A DNA stretch of 64,000 bases from Eutrigla gurnardus (lineage: Eukaryota > Chordata > Actinopteri > Perciformes > Triglidae): assembly GCA_963514095.1 (NCBI GenBank), contig OY741280.1:24227017-24291016 (forward strand), written 5' to 3'. The position numbers and the translations under genes were made by a program. This document shows positions 33,621-45,154 of this stretch, piece by piece. The stretch's first letter is position 1, and every line of letters starts with the position of its first letter. The notes below the pieces were generated by a model. It ran no database searches. It was not told where the DNA came from and saw only the letters and a list, made by a program, of their open reading frames with translations.

Positions 33621-34213
33621 CACAGCTGTGTTGGTGACGTACCTAGCTCAGTTATCTAGCGAGCTAACGGCTGTGTTGGTGACGTACCTAGCTAACAGCT
33701 GTTTTGGTGACGTACCTAGCTCAGTTATCTAGCGAGCTAACAGCTGTGTTGGTGACGTACCTAGCTCAGTTATCTAGCGAGCTAACAGCTGTGTTGGTGA
33801 CGTACCTAGCTCAGTTATCTAGCGAGCTAACAGCTGTGTTGGTGACGTACCTAGCTCAGTTATCTAGCGAGCTAACAGCTGTGTTGGTGACGTACCTAGC
33901 TCAGTTATCTAGCGAGCTAACAGCTGTGTTGGTGACGTACCTAGCTCAGTTATCTAGCGAGCTAACAGCTGTGTTGGTGACGTACCTAGCTCAGTTATCT
34001 AGCGAGCTAACAGCTGTGTTGGTGACGTACCTAGCTCAGTTATCTAGCGAGCTAACAGCTGTGTTGGTGACGTACCTAGCTCAGTTATCTAGCGAGCTAA
34101 CAGCTGTTTTGGTGACGTACCTAGCTCAGTTATCTAGCGAGCAAACGGCTGTGTTGGTGACGTACCTAGCTAAGTTATCTAGCGAGCTAACGGCTAAGTT
34201 ATCTAGCGAGCCA
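33621..34213. repeat. 45-bp minisatellite, about 12 units
   Basis: Unit ggtgacgtacctagctcagt plus tatctagcgagctaacagct plus gtgtt, nearly perfect. Since 45 is divisible by three, one plus-strand frame stays open for 194 codons with a 15-residue repeat (VTYLAQLSSELTAVL). No start context or coding evidence supports a protein. Confidence 0.95.
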
Positions 34214-35105
34214 GCGGTTCATGGGTCCATTTCACTTTCTGGAAATCAGTCTCTCTCAATTGATGAATGTACGTGTTTTCTGAAATAAGGTCCAATGTGG
34301 GACACAGGAAGGGGCGGGGCTTGCGGCTGGTCTGGTCCGAGGTCAGGGCTGCTACGGCTATTTCTCCGACACATTTGTGGCTCTTGACCTGCGACTGCCA
34401 AGTGAAGCTTTGTCGCAGACGGAGCAGCCAAATTGTTTCTCCCCCGTGTGGACCGAGAAGTGATACATCAGATTGGCCTTCCGGGAAAAGCAATTATTGC
34501 ACAAGGGGCAGCTGTACGGTTTCTCCCCTGTGTGGACCGTACAGCTGTTTTTTTAGACCCCCCCCCCCTTTTGAATGAAGCTCTTGTCATAGTACAAGCA
34601 GCCGAAGGGTTTCTCCCCAGTGTGGATCCTCATGTGGTTCACCAGAGCGCTCCGCACAGCAAAGCTAGCGTCACAGAAGGAGCAGCTGAAAGCTTTCTCT
34701 CCGGAGTGACACCTCGTGACGGATCAGGTTCAGCCTCTGAGAAAACCACTTGCTGCAGACAGAGCACCCTCCAGTCATCATCACTGACTTCAGTCTCTGG
34801 ATCAGAGTCCCTGTGTGGTCCTGGTCCTCCACAGTCCTCTCCAGCAGCTTCTGGTTCCATGTGTTCAGTCTGTGAGGACTGAGGTTCCTCTTCATCATCT
34901 TCACTCTTCACAGGAGTGAACGGGAACTTGGTGACATCAGCCTCCTCCAGCCCTTCAAGCTGCTCTCCCTCCTGATTGGTCCAGAGTTCCTCCTGTTCCT
35001 CTTTGATGTGGGGGGGCTCCGGGTCCCGCTGGTCCAGACTGGAGCTCCAGTTCGGAGTCTCCGGGGGAACCTCTTCTTCTTTGCTGACAATATTGTTGTC
35101 GACAT
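34203..35105 (-). pseudogene. G6 zinc-finger exon, broken
   Basis: The exon starts normally: a phase-1 acceptor, then DVDNNIVSKEEEVPPETPN, PHIKEEQEELW, VKSEDDEEEPQ and GEDCGGPGP. A frameshift near 34790 throws the fingers into another frame (CSVCSKWFSQRLNLIRH survives there). Further lesions are a finger with a cysteine replaced by tyrosine (LYYDKSF), a poly(G) tract near 34559-34568 followed by a stop, and a damaged terminal finger (FTWQSQVKSHKC, with another frame change). Remnants of about five fingers can be followed. Together with the transposon-split first exon this is a pseudogene. Confidence 0.85.
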
Positions 35106-35875
35106 CTGAATGTAAAGCTGAAACACAGACATGAATGTAAAGCTGAAACACACGTCACTTCGACCTCCTTGACCATCTCGTAGTGCAAACGAAAAACCCT
35201 AAATGTCTCCCTTTTATTTTGTAACTGTAAACTTTAGTGGTTATTTCCATAGAAACACACAATTCAAATGATGAGGTAATAAGAGATTGTAAAATATTTA
35301 GTCATTTTAATTCATTTATAAGCTGCTTATAGCTAACATTAGCAGCTAATGGCTCTTCCACAACTTATTTTAGACTATTTTACTTTATGTTTTTCCGTCT
35401 GTGTGTCGATGTGAAAATACGCTGACGATCAGATTCATATTCCTTCGTGTTTGATGAAAACCAATCAACATATTTCTATTATAGCCAGTGCTGCTATTTT
35501 TAGTAGGAGGAGTTGTCATTTTTCTACCATTACTGTGATCACTGCTGCGATCACATCATCACTTCTAACAAATGGATCGACTGTCATTTTGGTTGTTTAT
35601 TCTTTACATGAGATCTATTGGACTTCTGTGGATCCTGATTGAGGATCCCTCGTCAGGGTCCAGGTTTCTTCCTTTGATTGACTCCCTTAAATGGAGGCAA
35701 AAAAGGAGCTTTCATTTGAATGTGACACATCTTTGTTCTTTTATTTTGAAGGCCACGTTGTGAAACATCCGGTCTGCTAACTGTTAGCCTGCCGAAAATG
35801 AACGAAACATCTCGTAAACGCGTCTTTGCTCAGATCAACGGAGAATAAAGTCAAGTAGAAAAAAACTGCTCTGTT
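35106..35875. other. G6 intron
   Basis: Immediately beyond the acceptor a short tandem duplication of acatgaatgtaaagctgaaa is seen (about 35105-35150). The remainder is AT-rich without recognised features. Confidence 0.45.
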
Positions 35876-37186
35876 CACTTCCGGTTCCACACGAAGCTGC
35901 GGGTCTAGACCAGTGATGGGAATAACGGCGTTATAAGTAGCGGCGTTAGTAACGCCGTTACTTTTTTCAGTAATGAGTAATCTAATTGATTACTTATCTC
36001 ATTATTATAACGCCATTATCGTTACTGCCAAAAAAATGTGTCGCGTTACTTCATTGAAGGCAGAAAAAACAATATTACGCTAAAGTAAACAGAGACGCGT
36101 CAAGCACTAGGACCAAGTGGAAAACTGAAGCCTGTTTCCCTTAGTCTAGACCGCCCACAAGCTCCTCGATTGGCTCTGCCGTTTCTTGTGTGATTGGCCG
36201 TCCCCGCTGTCACTCCATCTTGCACACCGACAGTCTGCTAGTCTGCGGTCAGGAGTCCTACAGGAGTCCGCTACTGGAAGTTGGGAGTTTGTTCTGCCTG
36301 GTTCACGTCAGCTAGAAGGATTGTAATATCAGAGGTTTTATTTACATTAACGTTTGAATCGGTGTCCATGTGCGTGTGTGCGCGCGTGCGTGTGTGTTTG
36401 GTAATTAGACGCAGCCAGGATGTCTAAAAAAAGAAAAGTGGACATAAGAGACTTCTTTAGAAGTCAAAGTGTGAGTTACTCAAAGAAATGCTTTACACCC
36501 GTCCTGCAACACCTTCACTGGCTCCCACTAAAGCAGCATATCCACTTCAAGATCCTCCTCATCATCTATATGAGGATCAATAAAATGTATTATTATTATT
36601 GTTGTTAGTATTACTATTGGATTAGAATTCGGTGATAATGTTTTGCTACATGCTTTTCCAAAATATATATTGTGTTATATTTATCAATCCAAGTAATTAT
36701 AATTTCTCCAATAAGATTGTTTAGATTTGTGGATTTCTGTTTGTAATGTACTGAGTATCCATTCCATTATAATACTCAGATTTATCATAAATAATTGAAC
36801 ACATGTATTTTAAGTTCCATCAAAGAGGGATGGAGATGGGGTCCAGATTATTTGACACATCAGTATTTAAAAATTATTTGAAAGTAACGCAATAGTTACT
36901 TTCCAAAGTAACTAGTTACTTTTAGAATTTGTAACTCAGTAACTACTTTAGTTACTTTCTGGGAGAAGTAACTAGTACTTTAACTAGTTACTTTTTTAGA
37001 GTAACTTGCCCAACACTGGTCTAGACCAGCGTCCAGGAGCCTCCGGAGTCGCTGGTTCTCCTCTTTAGAACCACAAAGTTCCTCCTCGCACTCCGCTAGC
37101 GTTCTTTCAAACAGCCCGAATATCTCCTGCGCAGCCGCAGTGAGGCGCTGCTCCACCAACGCTCTCAGCATTTGGACTTTACACAT
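35876..37186 (-). pseudogene. G6 exon 1 (type A), split by a hAT insertion
   Basis: From ATG 37186 the exon reads MCKVQMLRALVEQRLTAAAQ and on to RRLLDAGL, as in G2. The reading frame is then cut at 37018/35911 by a 1108-bp hAT element. Skipping the insertion, the frame resumes with DPQLRVEPEVNRA at 35910-35876. The expected donor GCAG|GT is GCAGTTTT here, so the splice site is also weak or lost. The 5' flank to about 37290 is paralogous to 13460-13610. Confidence 0.82.
35911..37018. mobile_element. hAT element inserted in the G6 first exon
   Basis: Ends CAGTGATGGG and, inverted, CAGTGTTGGG. Perfect 8-bp TSD gtctagac at 35903-35910 and 37019-37026. Subterminal GTAACGCCGTTA and AGTAACTAGTTAC motifs are typical of fish hAT elements. 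A start-like frame at 36420 (MSKKRKVDIRDFFRSQ) recalls a transposase N-terminus. At 36489-36580 it is followed by a LINE-like CFTPVLQHLHWLPLKQ fragment. The element is therefore composite and non-autonomous. Confidence 0.92.
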
Positions 37187-37690
37187 TTGATTCAGAGGTG
37201 AGACCTTCAGAGTAAAAGTCCGTTCGGGGACCTGGATCCGGACTACGGAGGCTCGGGCGGGTCCAACACACGGCCTAACACAACAAATCGTTCACGAGCT
37301 AAACAACTAGCCACAGTGAGGAACATCACTTCCGGGTCATCTCGTCCGTCAAAAAGAAGTATAATTTATTGTGTCAACGCGTGTTGATACATTTACGTGC
37401 TTCAGTGGTAAAGAAGATACCGAAGAAGTAACAGCCCAAATCTCAAAAGTGATCATGAAAATTATAATAATAATCTCCCCGAAAGCACGGCGGGCAAAAT
37501 CAACGCTTTTATTGTGAAGGCCAGCGGAGCGCAGCGGAAGTGGTGTTTGTGTTTCCGGGTCTCGGTGGTCCTTCTCTCCAGCGGAACCCAGCTAGCCTGT
37601 GCTAGCATGTGTTAGCATGTGAGCGGAGCGTGAAGAAGCACCAGAGCCGGTCTGGTTTTCTTTGGTCCTCTTTGACTCGATCTGTGGAAA

Positions 37691-37847
37691 ATGTCCACAT
37701 TTCAGGATCTTCAACATTAATCCAAACGGCGGCTGCTAACTGCGGCTCGCGAGCATCTGATTGGCCGTTTGGAGACAACAACATCCGGGTATGAAGAGGA
37801 GCTGGATGTGGTTTTAAAGGCCGACATGGAGCTGCGGAGAGAAGCAG
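37691..37847 (+). CDS. G7 exon 1 (type B), with in-frame stop
   Basis: Same 157-nt exon as at 23254: MSTFQDLQH, TAA at 37718-37720, then the conserved post-stop helix and EEELDVVLKADMELRREA. Phase-1 donor GCAG|GTTGGT, compatible with the acceptor at 40857. An in-frame ATG at 37826 would allow a product starting MELRREA-D after the stop. The surrounding module (about 37475-38125) is nearly identical to copy 1. Confidence 0.55.
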
Positions 37848-38134
37848 GTTGGTTTTCTTTCTCCTGCTGGAAACGTCTTTACTGACGATGTTGTTGTGCT
37901 AAGCTAACGTTAGCTACAGCACCCACACACAGCAGCCGCTAGCAGCTAGGAGCTAGCTGTTAGCTGCTAGGAGCTAGCTGCTAACTCCTGCTAGCCGCTT
38001 TCACTGCGCGTCGAGGATCTCTGCTTGTGTTTACGACGTACATTTACTCACCTACTGGTACGAGTACACACCCGAGGTACTTGTACTTTACTGGAGTGTT
38101 TCCACCTTCTGCTGCGTTCTACTTCAACTGCAGG

Positions 38135-38680
38135 AAAAGTACTAATACCACAGAGAGGTGGGAGAAGTACTCTGTTACTGCAGGACAAGTACTAATACCA
38201 CAGAGAGGTGGAAGAAGTACTCTGTTACTGCAGGACAAGTAGTAATACCACAGAGAGGTGGAAGAAGTACTCTGTTACTGCAGGACAAGTACTAATAATA
38301 TAGAGAGGTGGAAGAAGTACTCTGTTACTGCAGGACAAGTAGTAATACCACAGAGAGGTGGGAGAAGTACTCTGTTACTGCAGGACAAGTACTAATAATA
38401 TAGAGAGGTGGAAGAAATACTCTGTTACTGCAGGACAAGTACTAATAATATAGAGAGGTGGAAGAAGTACTCTGTTACTGCAGGACAAGTACTAATACCA
38501 CAGAGAGGTGGGAGAAATACTCTGTTACTGAAGGACAAGTACTAATACCACAGAGAGGTGTGAGAAGTTCTCTGTTGCTGCAGGAAAATACAAATACCAC
38601 AGAGAAGTGGGACAAGTACTGTATTACTGCAGGAAAAGTACTAATACCACAGAGAGGTGGAAGAAGTACTCTGTTACTGA
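38135..38680. repeat. 50-bp minisatellite, second array
   Basis: Same unit as 23690-24200, in the G7 intron, with tatagagaggtggaaga variants. Confidence 0.95.
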
Positions 38681-38689
38681 TTTAACTTC

Positions 38690-39310
38690 TTACTCAAGTC
38701 AAAGTGTAAAAGTTCTGGAATGCACTCAAAGTAGAAAGTAAAAGTATCTCTACATTCCTACTGACTGAAACTTTCGTCATATTAATAATAATAATCAATA
38801 ATTCTCCTTGAGTACATGGAAACTAATTTACCGAGCCTGTTTATAAATGTGAGGAGTAGAAAGTACAGATGTTAGTTTTGTTGTTGTAACGTTGTCAGAA
38901 AGATAAACACTCACATAAAGTACAGATATCTGAATATTCTACTGAAGTACAGTAATAAAGTATTTGTACTTTGTTTTTGCCCCCTTCAGTACTAATACTA
39001 CAGTGGGAATACTCTTTTACAAGTAAAGTAACTACATTGAAATATTTACTTAAGTAAAAGTACAAAAGTATTATAATCAATGTATTTAAAATGCCAAAAG
39101 TAAAAGTACTCATGGTGCAGAAGAATATATGTGATATTATAATATAGTAATGTGTTTATACTGCTGGAAGATTCATTAATAATAATACTAATCCTCAGTT
39201 ATTAGCTTCAAATAAATGTACTTAAGTAAAGTTAGAATACTACAGATAAATTACTTAATTAGAAGTAAAATAATTCTGAATTTCACTTAAGTAAAAGTAC
39301 ACAAGTATTA
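38690..39310. repeat. AAGTAC/AAGTAAAAGTA-rich dispersed repeat
   Basis: Sequence rich in acttaagtaaaagtacaaaa. Similar fragments are at about 21600, 22330, 28620, 49340 and 56040. The form at 49337 (GGTGGAAAGTAACGAAGTAC) and the end at about 22975 (gtacttactccaccac) look like the two ends of one teleost DNA transposon family. Confidence 0.6.
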
Positions 39311-39387
39311 GTAACAAAACAAATGTACTAATGATGTAGAATGTGGGAAGAAAATTACCAAAATTAATTTAGGCAATAACACTTTGA

Positions 39388-39492
<105 letters not shown>

Positions 39493-39499
39493 GCTGTGA

Positions 39500-40856
39500 C
39501 TTCCTCAACGTGTACAAACTGTAATAGTGTTTTATTTCAGCCATGAATGAAACATTATGTGTAAATGTTCTCTCTCAGCTGTGTGTCTGTTAGCGCCACC
39601 TACTGTCCGGCTGCTGCACTTCAGAGTTCTGCCTTTTGCCTTTAAACGCTACGGAATAAAAATAATCGGTTTCTGACATTTGTGAATCGATTCAGAATCG
39701 TCGGCATCACGATGCATCGAAGAATCGATTTCCTGGATTTCAGTTCCAGACTAATGAACTTAATTTCCAACGATGGTTCAGATTCATTTTTATACAATTT
39801 GAAATTATGTGATTTAAATTAGTTTTGAATGAAATTGTTAAAGATGATCAATTAATGTAGAAATGCTGAAAGTTTAGTTTCCTGTGTTTTATCCTTTAGT
39901 GAAAGCTGCAAAGAGGTATCTGGTCGTTTCAGAGATGAATCAGACTTTCTGTCTTTGTTGATTACAACAAACAAAAAGAGAAGCAGCATTTTCATTTAGA
40001 TATTTATTTATGTAATTAATACACATGTGCTGACTCAGCAGAACACATTTTCAAATAAAGAATCCCTGAGAGCTTTTTGACACGTTTCAAGCACTTTCAC
40101 ACAAATTCACCAGAACAATGTTGCTGCGAGTGAACGGCTGGAAATGTTACGATTCCAGAATCTTCCAGAAAAAACTAGTTCAATTTGATTAGCACCGTTC
40201 CCACTGGACGTGCCGGAGAGGAGGCGGGGCTTAGCAACAGAGAGGAGGCGGGGCTTCCCTCCATGTAGACTCCAACCAGGTCTCCTCCCCCATCAACCGT
40301 GGGCCGGTTTACCACAGCTGGAGGAACCAGAATAAAGTATTGATCTGTGATTTAATATCAATAACCAGATGAAATAACTCCATCATGATGGTGATCAGTA
40401 AAAAGTGCTGAGTCATGCTTTGTTAGGTCAGTCTGCAAGACCACAAGATAACTACTGTTAAAACGCTGGTTTTCTGAATGGAGTCTGGTTGATGGGTGCT
40501 AGGCTACGCTAACATTGTAGCTTAGTGTGAAACCGTTCAGTGTTCTCTGGTGTCACATACATACGTCACCAACATGGCCGTTAGCTTAGCCTGCTAGCTA
40601 GCTAGCTAACTTAGCTCCGCTTCGTTACTAATAATTCAAACGTACACATTTAATCCACGTTTAGTGAACACAAACGTGTCCTAATATATGTTTGAACAAA
40701 AATAAGGTTTCCACCGACGGGAAGTGTTCGCTCAAGACGAAGAAAACTGTTAAAAACAATATATTGATTATGATATTAGACTTGATATGTTATAAGTTGT
40801 CTTTTCCTGTTTTAAAAATCTCATTAACATAAACAATCAACGTGTGTTTCCTGCAG
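39500..40856. other. G7 intron, distal part
   Basis: A fragment with gaatcgattcagaatcgtcg and a catcgaagaatcgattt repeat near 39690-39735 looks like an eroded hAT end. Otherwise nothing is recognised. The acceptor GTGTTTCCTGCAG ends at 40856. Confidence 0.45.
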
Positions 40857-43800
40857 ACATCCAGCAGCTGTTGGTGGTTAAAGAAGAGGGTCTGGACCCG
40901 GAGGACCAGGAGGACCCGGAGCCCCCCCACATTAAAGAGGAACTGGAGGAGGCTGATGTCACCAAGTTCCCGTTTTCTCCTGTGAAGACTGAAGATGATG
41001 AAGAGGAACCTCAGTCCTCACAGCTTCATCAGAGACACACTGGACACATGGAACCAGAGGCTGCTGAAGAGGACTGTGGAGGACCAGGACCACACAGGGA
41101 CTCTGATCCAGAGTCTGATGATGAGACTTCAGACTCTTCTGAACCAGAGACTGAGAGAGGCTGGAAGAAGCCAGACAGGAAACCAGTTCGCTGCTCCGTT
41201 TGTGCTAAAACATTTAAACACAGAGGAAATCTGAACATTCACATGAGGATTCACACAGGGGTGAAACCGTTCAGCTGCTCCGTGTGCAGCAAGAAGTTCA
41301 CCCAGAAAGCCGGTCTGGACTACCACGCCAAGATCCACACGGGAGAGAAACCCTTCAGCTGCTCGCTCTGCGGGAAAACGTTCAGAAACAAAGCGGCTGT
41401 GACGTCGCACATGACGACACACTCCGGCGTGAAACCGTTCGGCTGCGACATCTGCAGCCGCACCTTCAGAGGGACGTCGCAGCTCAAGACTCACAAGTGT
41501 CTCCGTGAGCTGTCGCTGCTGTACGGTGGCGAGCAGCGGGAGAAACCGCTCAGCTGCTCCGAGTGCGACGCCACGTTTCCTAACAACTACCTGCTGGTGA
41601 CCCACATGAGGATGCACAAGGGGAAGAAGCTGTTTACATGCTCCATCTGTGGCACCAAACGGCAGTTCAGCTCACACCTGGCCATCCACATGAGGACCCA
41701 CACCGGGGAGAAACCCTACAGTTGCTCTGTTTGCGGGAAAAGGTTTTCTCAGAGGGGAATCATGTCGCAGCACATGGCGATCCACTCAGGCGTGAAACCG
41801 TTCAGCTGCAGCGTCTGTGGACGGAGATTCTTCTGGCATTTTCAGATAAAGAAACACAAATGTCTTGGCGAGGTCTCGCGGTTCAGAACCGGCTTTGATG
41901 AAGCGGACTGTGGAGGATCAGAAGCAGCCAGCTCAGACCCAGGTAGACATCCAGAACTAGATACTGATAAACCTGATGACAGTGTTGACGTTGAGTTTTG
42001 GAAAGAGACCAGGCAACATCAGTCAGGGTTCACGTACCAGAGAAGTAAAAGAGTCTCTGTGAATGATGGATATAATAGCAAGAAAGCATCCAGCTGCTCT
42101 GATGACAAGGTGGATCCAGGTGATCCAGATCAGTCAGGTCTGCACCAGCTGAAAACTGAGAACGTCTCTGTCGGTGATACAGGATGCGACTCTGACAACA
42201 AACCGTCCTCTGGGTGTCATCAGAGACCTGAAGAGGCGTCGCCAACAGACAGGAAGTCGCCCACAGGAGAGAAACCCTTCAGCTGCTTGTTCTGTGGGAA
42301 AGGATTTGCGACGGGAGGAAATCTGACGAGACACTTATCCGTCCACACGGGAGAGAAATCGCTCGACTGCATCATCTGTCAGAAGCGATTCACTGTGGAG
42401 TCGCAGCTGGTAAACCACGAGTGCGGTGGCGAGTCCGCGCGGCTCGGTGGATCGCAGAGCGGTAAAGGGTTCAACCGTAAGCACCAGCTGCAGGTTCCCA
42501 TGAGGCTCCACACCGGACTGAAGCCGTTCGGCTGCTCAGTTTGCGGTCGGACATTTTCCAAGCACGAAGGTTTAGACTCTCACATGGCGAGTCACTCGGG
42601 GGAGAAACCTTTTCGCTGCTCAGTGTGTAACACCGGCTGCAGCGACAGCGAGTCTTTGGTTCAACACATGAGGATCCACGCCAGACAAACACAGTTCAGT
42701 TGCACCATTTGTGGAAAAGAGTTTGCGTGGAGAAGATTCCTGGAGAAACATCTGGAAGTCCACACGAAGGAGAAGTTCTACACCTGCAGAGAGTGTGACC
42801 AAAAATTCACGTGGCATTATCAGCTGAAGTACCATCAGTGTGTCGGCCGTCAGCCTCCAGCCAGCAGCTCAGCCGGACGGATGGACTGTGGAGGACCAGA
42901 ATCAGAAAGGGAGCCTGATCCAGATAGACTTCCAGAGCCAGATACGGGAGACTCACCTGAACCAGAGACAGAAGACAGCGCCGACAGCGACTTCTGGAAA
43001 AAGAGCAGTGGACATCTGTCGGATTTAAACTCTCTGAAACCTGATGAAAGCTTTAACATAAATCACACCATAGAGTCTAATGGAGGAGGTCTGAGTCTGC
43101 ATGTGGCCAAGCAGGAGGTCCTGGAGGACCCGGAGCCCCCCCACATTAAAGAGGAACAGGAGGAACTCTGGACCAATCAGGAGGCAGAGCAGCTTGAAGG
43201 GCTGGAGGAGGCTGATATCACCAAGTTCCCGTTCACTCCTGTGAAGAGTGAAGATGATGAAGAGGAACCTCAGTCCTCACACCTTCATCGGAGACACACT
43301 GAACACATGGAACCAGAAGCTGCTGGAGAGGACTGTGGAGAACCAGGACCACACAGGGACTCTGATCCAGAGACCGATGACAGTGATGATAGTGATTTCT
43401 GGAAGGAGACCAGAGAACCTCAGAGGAGGTCGGAGCGTCCTGAACCTGAACCTGAGAGCGACGATAGTGATTTCTGGAAAGAGGACAGGACTCCTCAGTT
43501 GGGTCCAAACTCTCTGAACAACAACGAACTTCCTGAAGTGAGCTATAACACTGCCGGGAAACCGTACAGCTGCCCCGAGTGTGGGAAAAGGTTTCGCCAT
43601 GATTACAACATGAAGAATCACCTGAAATACCACACAGGAGAGAAAGCCTTCTTCTGCTCTGTCTGTGGTCTCAAGTGTCTCTACAAGTCCCACCTGGAGA
43701 TCCACATGAGGACCCACACCAGAGAGAAACCCTTCCCATGCCCCGTCTGTGGGAAAAAGTATGCACACAAGGCGAGCATGCAGTCTCACATGGCCGTCCA

Positions 43801-43936
43801 CACGGTGGAGAAGCGCTACAGCTGTGGCATCTGCAGCAAAGGCTTCGCCTGGTACACGGAGCTCAAGTACCACCAGTGTGGTGGCGAGTCCTCGCAGGAG
43901 GACTCGGACTGGAGGGAGACCACATCGCTGCCCTGA
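40857..43936 (+). CDS. G7 zinc-finger exon: about 18 fingers and a repeated N-terminal module
   Basis: Terminal exon of about 1025 residues, phase-1 start encoding DIQQLLVVKEEGLDPEDQ. The acidic leader (PHIKEELEEADVTKF, VKTEDDEEEPQ, EEDCGGPGP) is followed by eight fingers, a linker with SVDVEFWKETRQHQSGFTYQ, six more fingers and one degenerate finger (GKGFNRKHQLQVPMRLH). A second complete copy of the leader then appears (about 43110-43500: PHIKEEQEELW, VKSEDDEEEPQ, AGEDCGEPGP), with four last fingers. Four fingers are the C2HC terminal type (SQLKTHKC, FQIKKHKC, YQLKYHQC, TELKYHQC). Linkers are less canonical than in the other members (SGVKPF). The double leader suggests that two zinc-finger exons fused. 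Predicted nuclear DNA-binding protein. Confidence 0.9.
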
Positions 43937-44040
43937 GGATGCCGCTGGATGAAACCATAAAGCAGTGTCATCACGGTTCAGAAGCTGTAGTGTTTTTAGC
44001 AATTGCTGAATGAAGCACGGAGTCAGATAACTGACTGAAT

Positions 44041-44118
44041 GATTCATTGATGGATTGATTGATGGATTAATTGATTGATTGATGGACTGATTGATTGATT
44101 GATGGACTGATCGATTGC
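44041..44118. repeat. GATTGATTGATG microsatellite
   Basis: Short TTGATTGATGGA-type repeats in the G7 3' flank. Confidence 0.9.
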
Positions 44119-44252
44119 AGCTTCACCTTCAGTCCCTCCTTTTGTTACTTTCATGAGAAGTTATTCTGTTTTGGATTTCAGTTGAGAAGTGTAAACCCAA
44201 GTGAAATCATTATTATTTTTACGATGTTATTTTACTTCTTCTGTGTTTTATG

Positions 44253-44258
44253 AATAAA
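44253..44258 (+). promoter_or_regulatory. Candidate poly(A) signal of G7
   Basis: AATAAA about 320 bp after the G7 stop. A second AATAAA is at 44330-44335. Confidence 0.5.
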
Positions 44259-44489
44259 TGTTGTGTCACATGATGGTCACTGTAAATTAACATCAAAACC
44301 ACAAAAGAAGTTTCTGATCTGTAGATGACAATAAAACTCAAACTTGGATTTGTGTTTCTGTCCGTCGTCGTAGTGGATTAGAGTGTTTGGACTTTTCATA
44401 CTGTACATACTGGATTTGTTATTCAACCTTTATTTAAACAGTTTAGCTCATTGAGGCGCTTTGTTTCTTTCTGCTGTAGCTTGAGTCTG

Positions 44490-44790
44490 TTTATAGGAAG
44501 TGGACGTCGTCATGGTGACATCACCCGTTGGTTTGTGGACTTGGGTTTCGGCAGAGCGGCACCCTTACTGGATCTGGATCCATGTGGATTCTGGTGTGAA
44601 GCTGCTAACAAAGTTAGCTTCGTGACTCAAGGTCAACTTTACAGCAAAGTGTTAAAGTCGTCTTAGTAGCTAACTAGCATTGGTAGCGTGGTAGCAACCT
44701 GTCAATCAGCAGGTAGCCCCACCCCCTAAAGCATCCCCTGCTTTCTGGTCTGTTGGACTCTAAATGGACCTATCAATCAGCAGGTTAGCC
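44490..44790 (+). repeat. Abundant teleost interspersed repeat, copy 1
   Basis: It contains catggtgacatcacccgttg plus gtttgtggact, and later ccccctaaagcatcccctgc plus tttctggtct. The second part recurs at 57890-57960. I recognise this as a widespread unclassified percomorph repeat. No coding. Confidence 0.6.
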
Positions 44791-45154
44791 TGTAATTTAA
44801 TTCATCCTGTTTAAACCCTTAATCACAATTCTTTGCGTTTAATGTTGATTGTTATTTGTCTGTGAAAGCTTGAGATTTGTGTTATAAATCAGAGCAGAAG
44901 AAACGAATGAATAAACACCGATTTTAGTTCAACTTCTTTCTTCACATATTTACAACAATGCAGATCTAGAGTCTCAACAACAACGTTCATTAAGTCAGAA
45001 CTAAATCAGAATATAAACATAAAAACATTTATATTTGTTTATCCACGAAGACGTTGAAACTTATTGAACTCTGATTGGATGTCCACTCTTTTATATGAAG
45101 ATAAGCTGCTGTGACTTTAGACAAGACCATGACAGATCAGCATTAGGCCCAGAC
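44791..45154. other. 3' flank between G7 and G8
   Basis: No feature is recognised. Confidence 0.45.

Noticed and set aside
33621..34213. CRISPR-like array
   Set aside because: The repeats are head-to-tail with no unique spacers, and the genome is that of a vertebrate.
33704..34288. 194-codon frame with a 15-residue repeat
   Set aside because: A 45-bp minisatellite without stops. No start context, and it overlaps the G6 pseudogene on the other strand.
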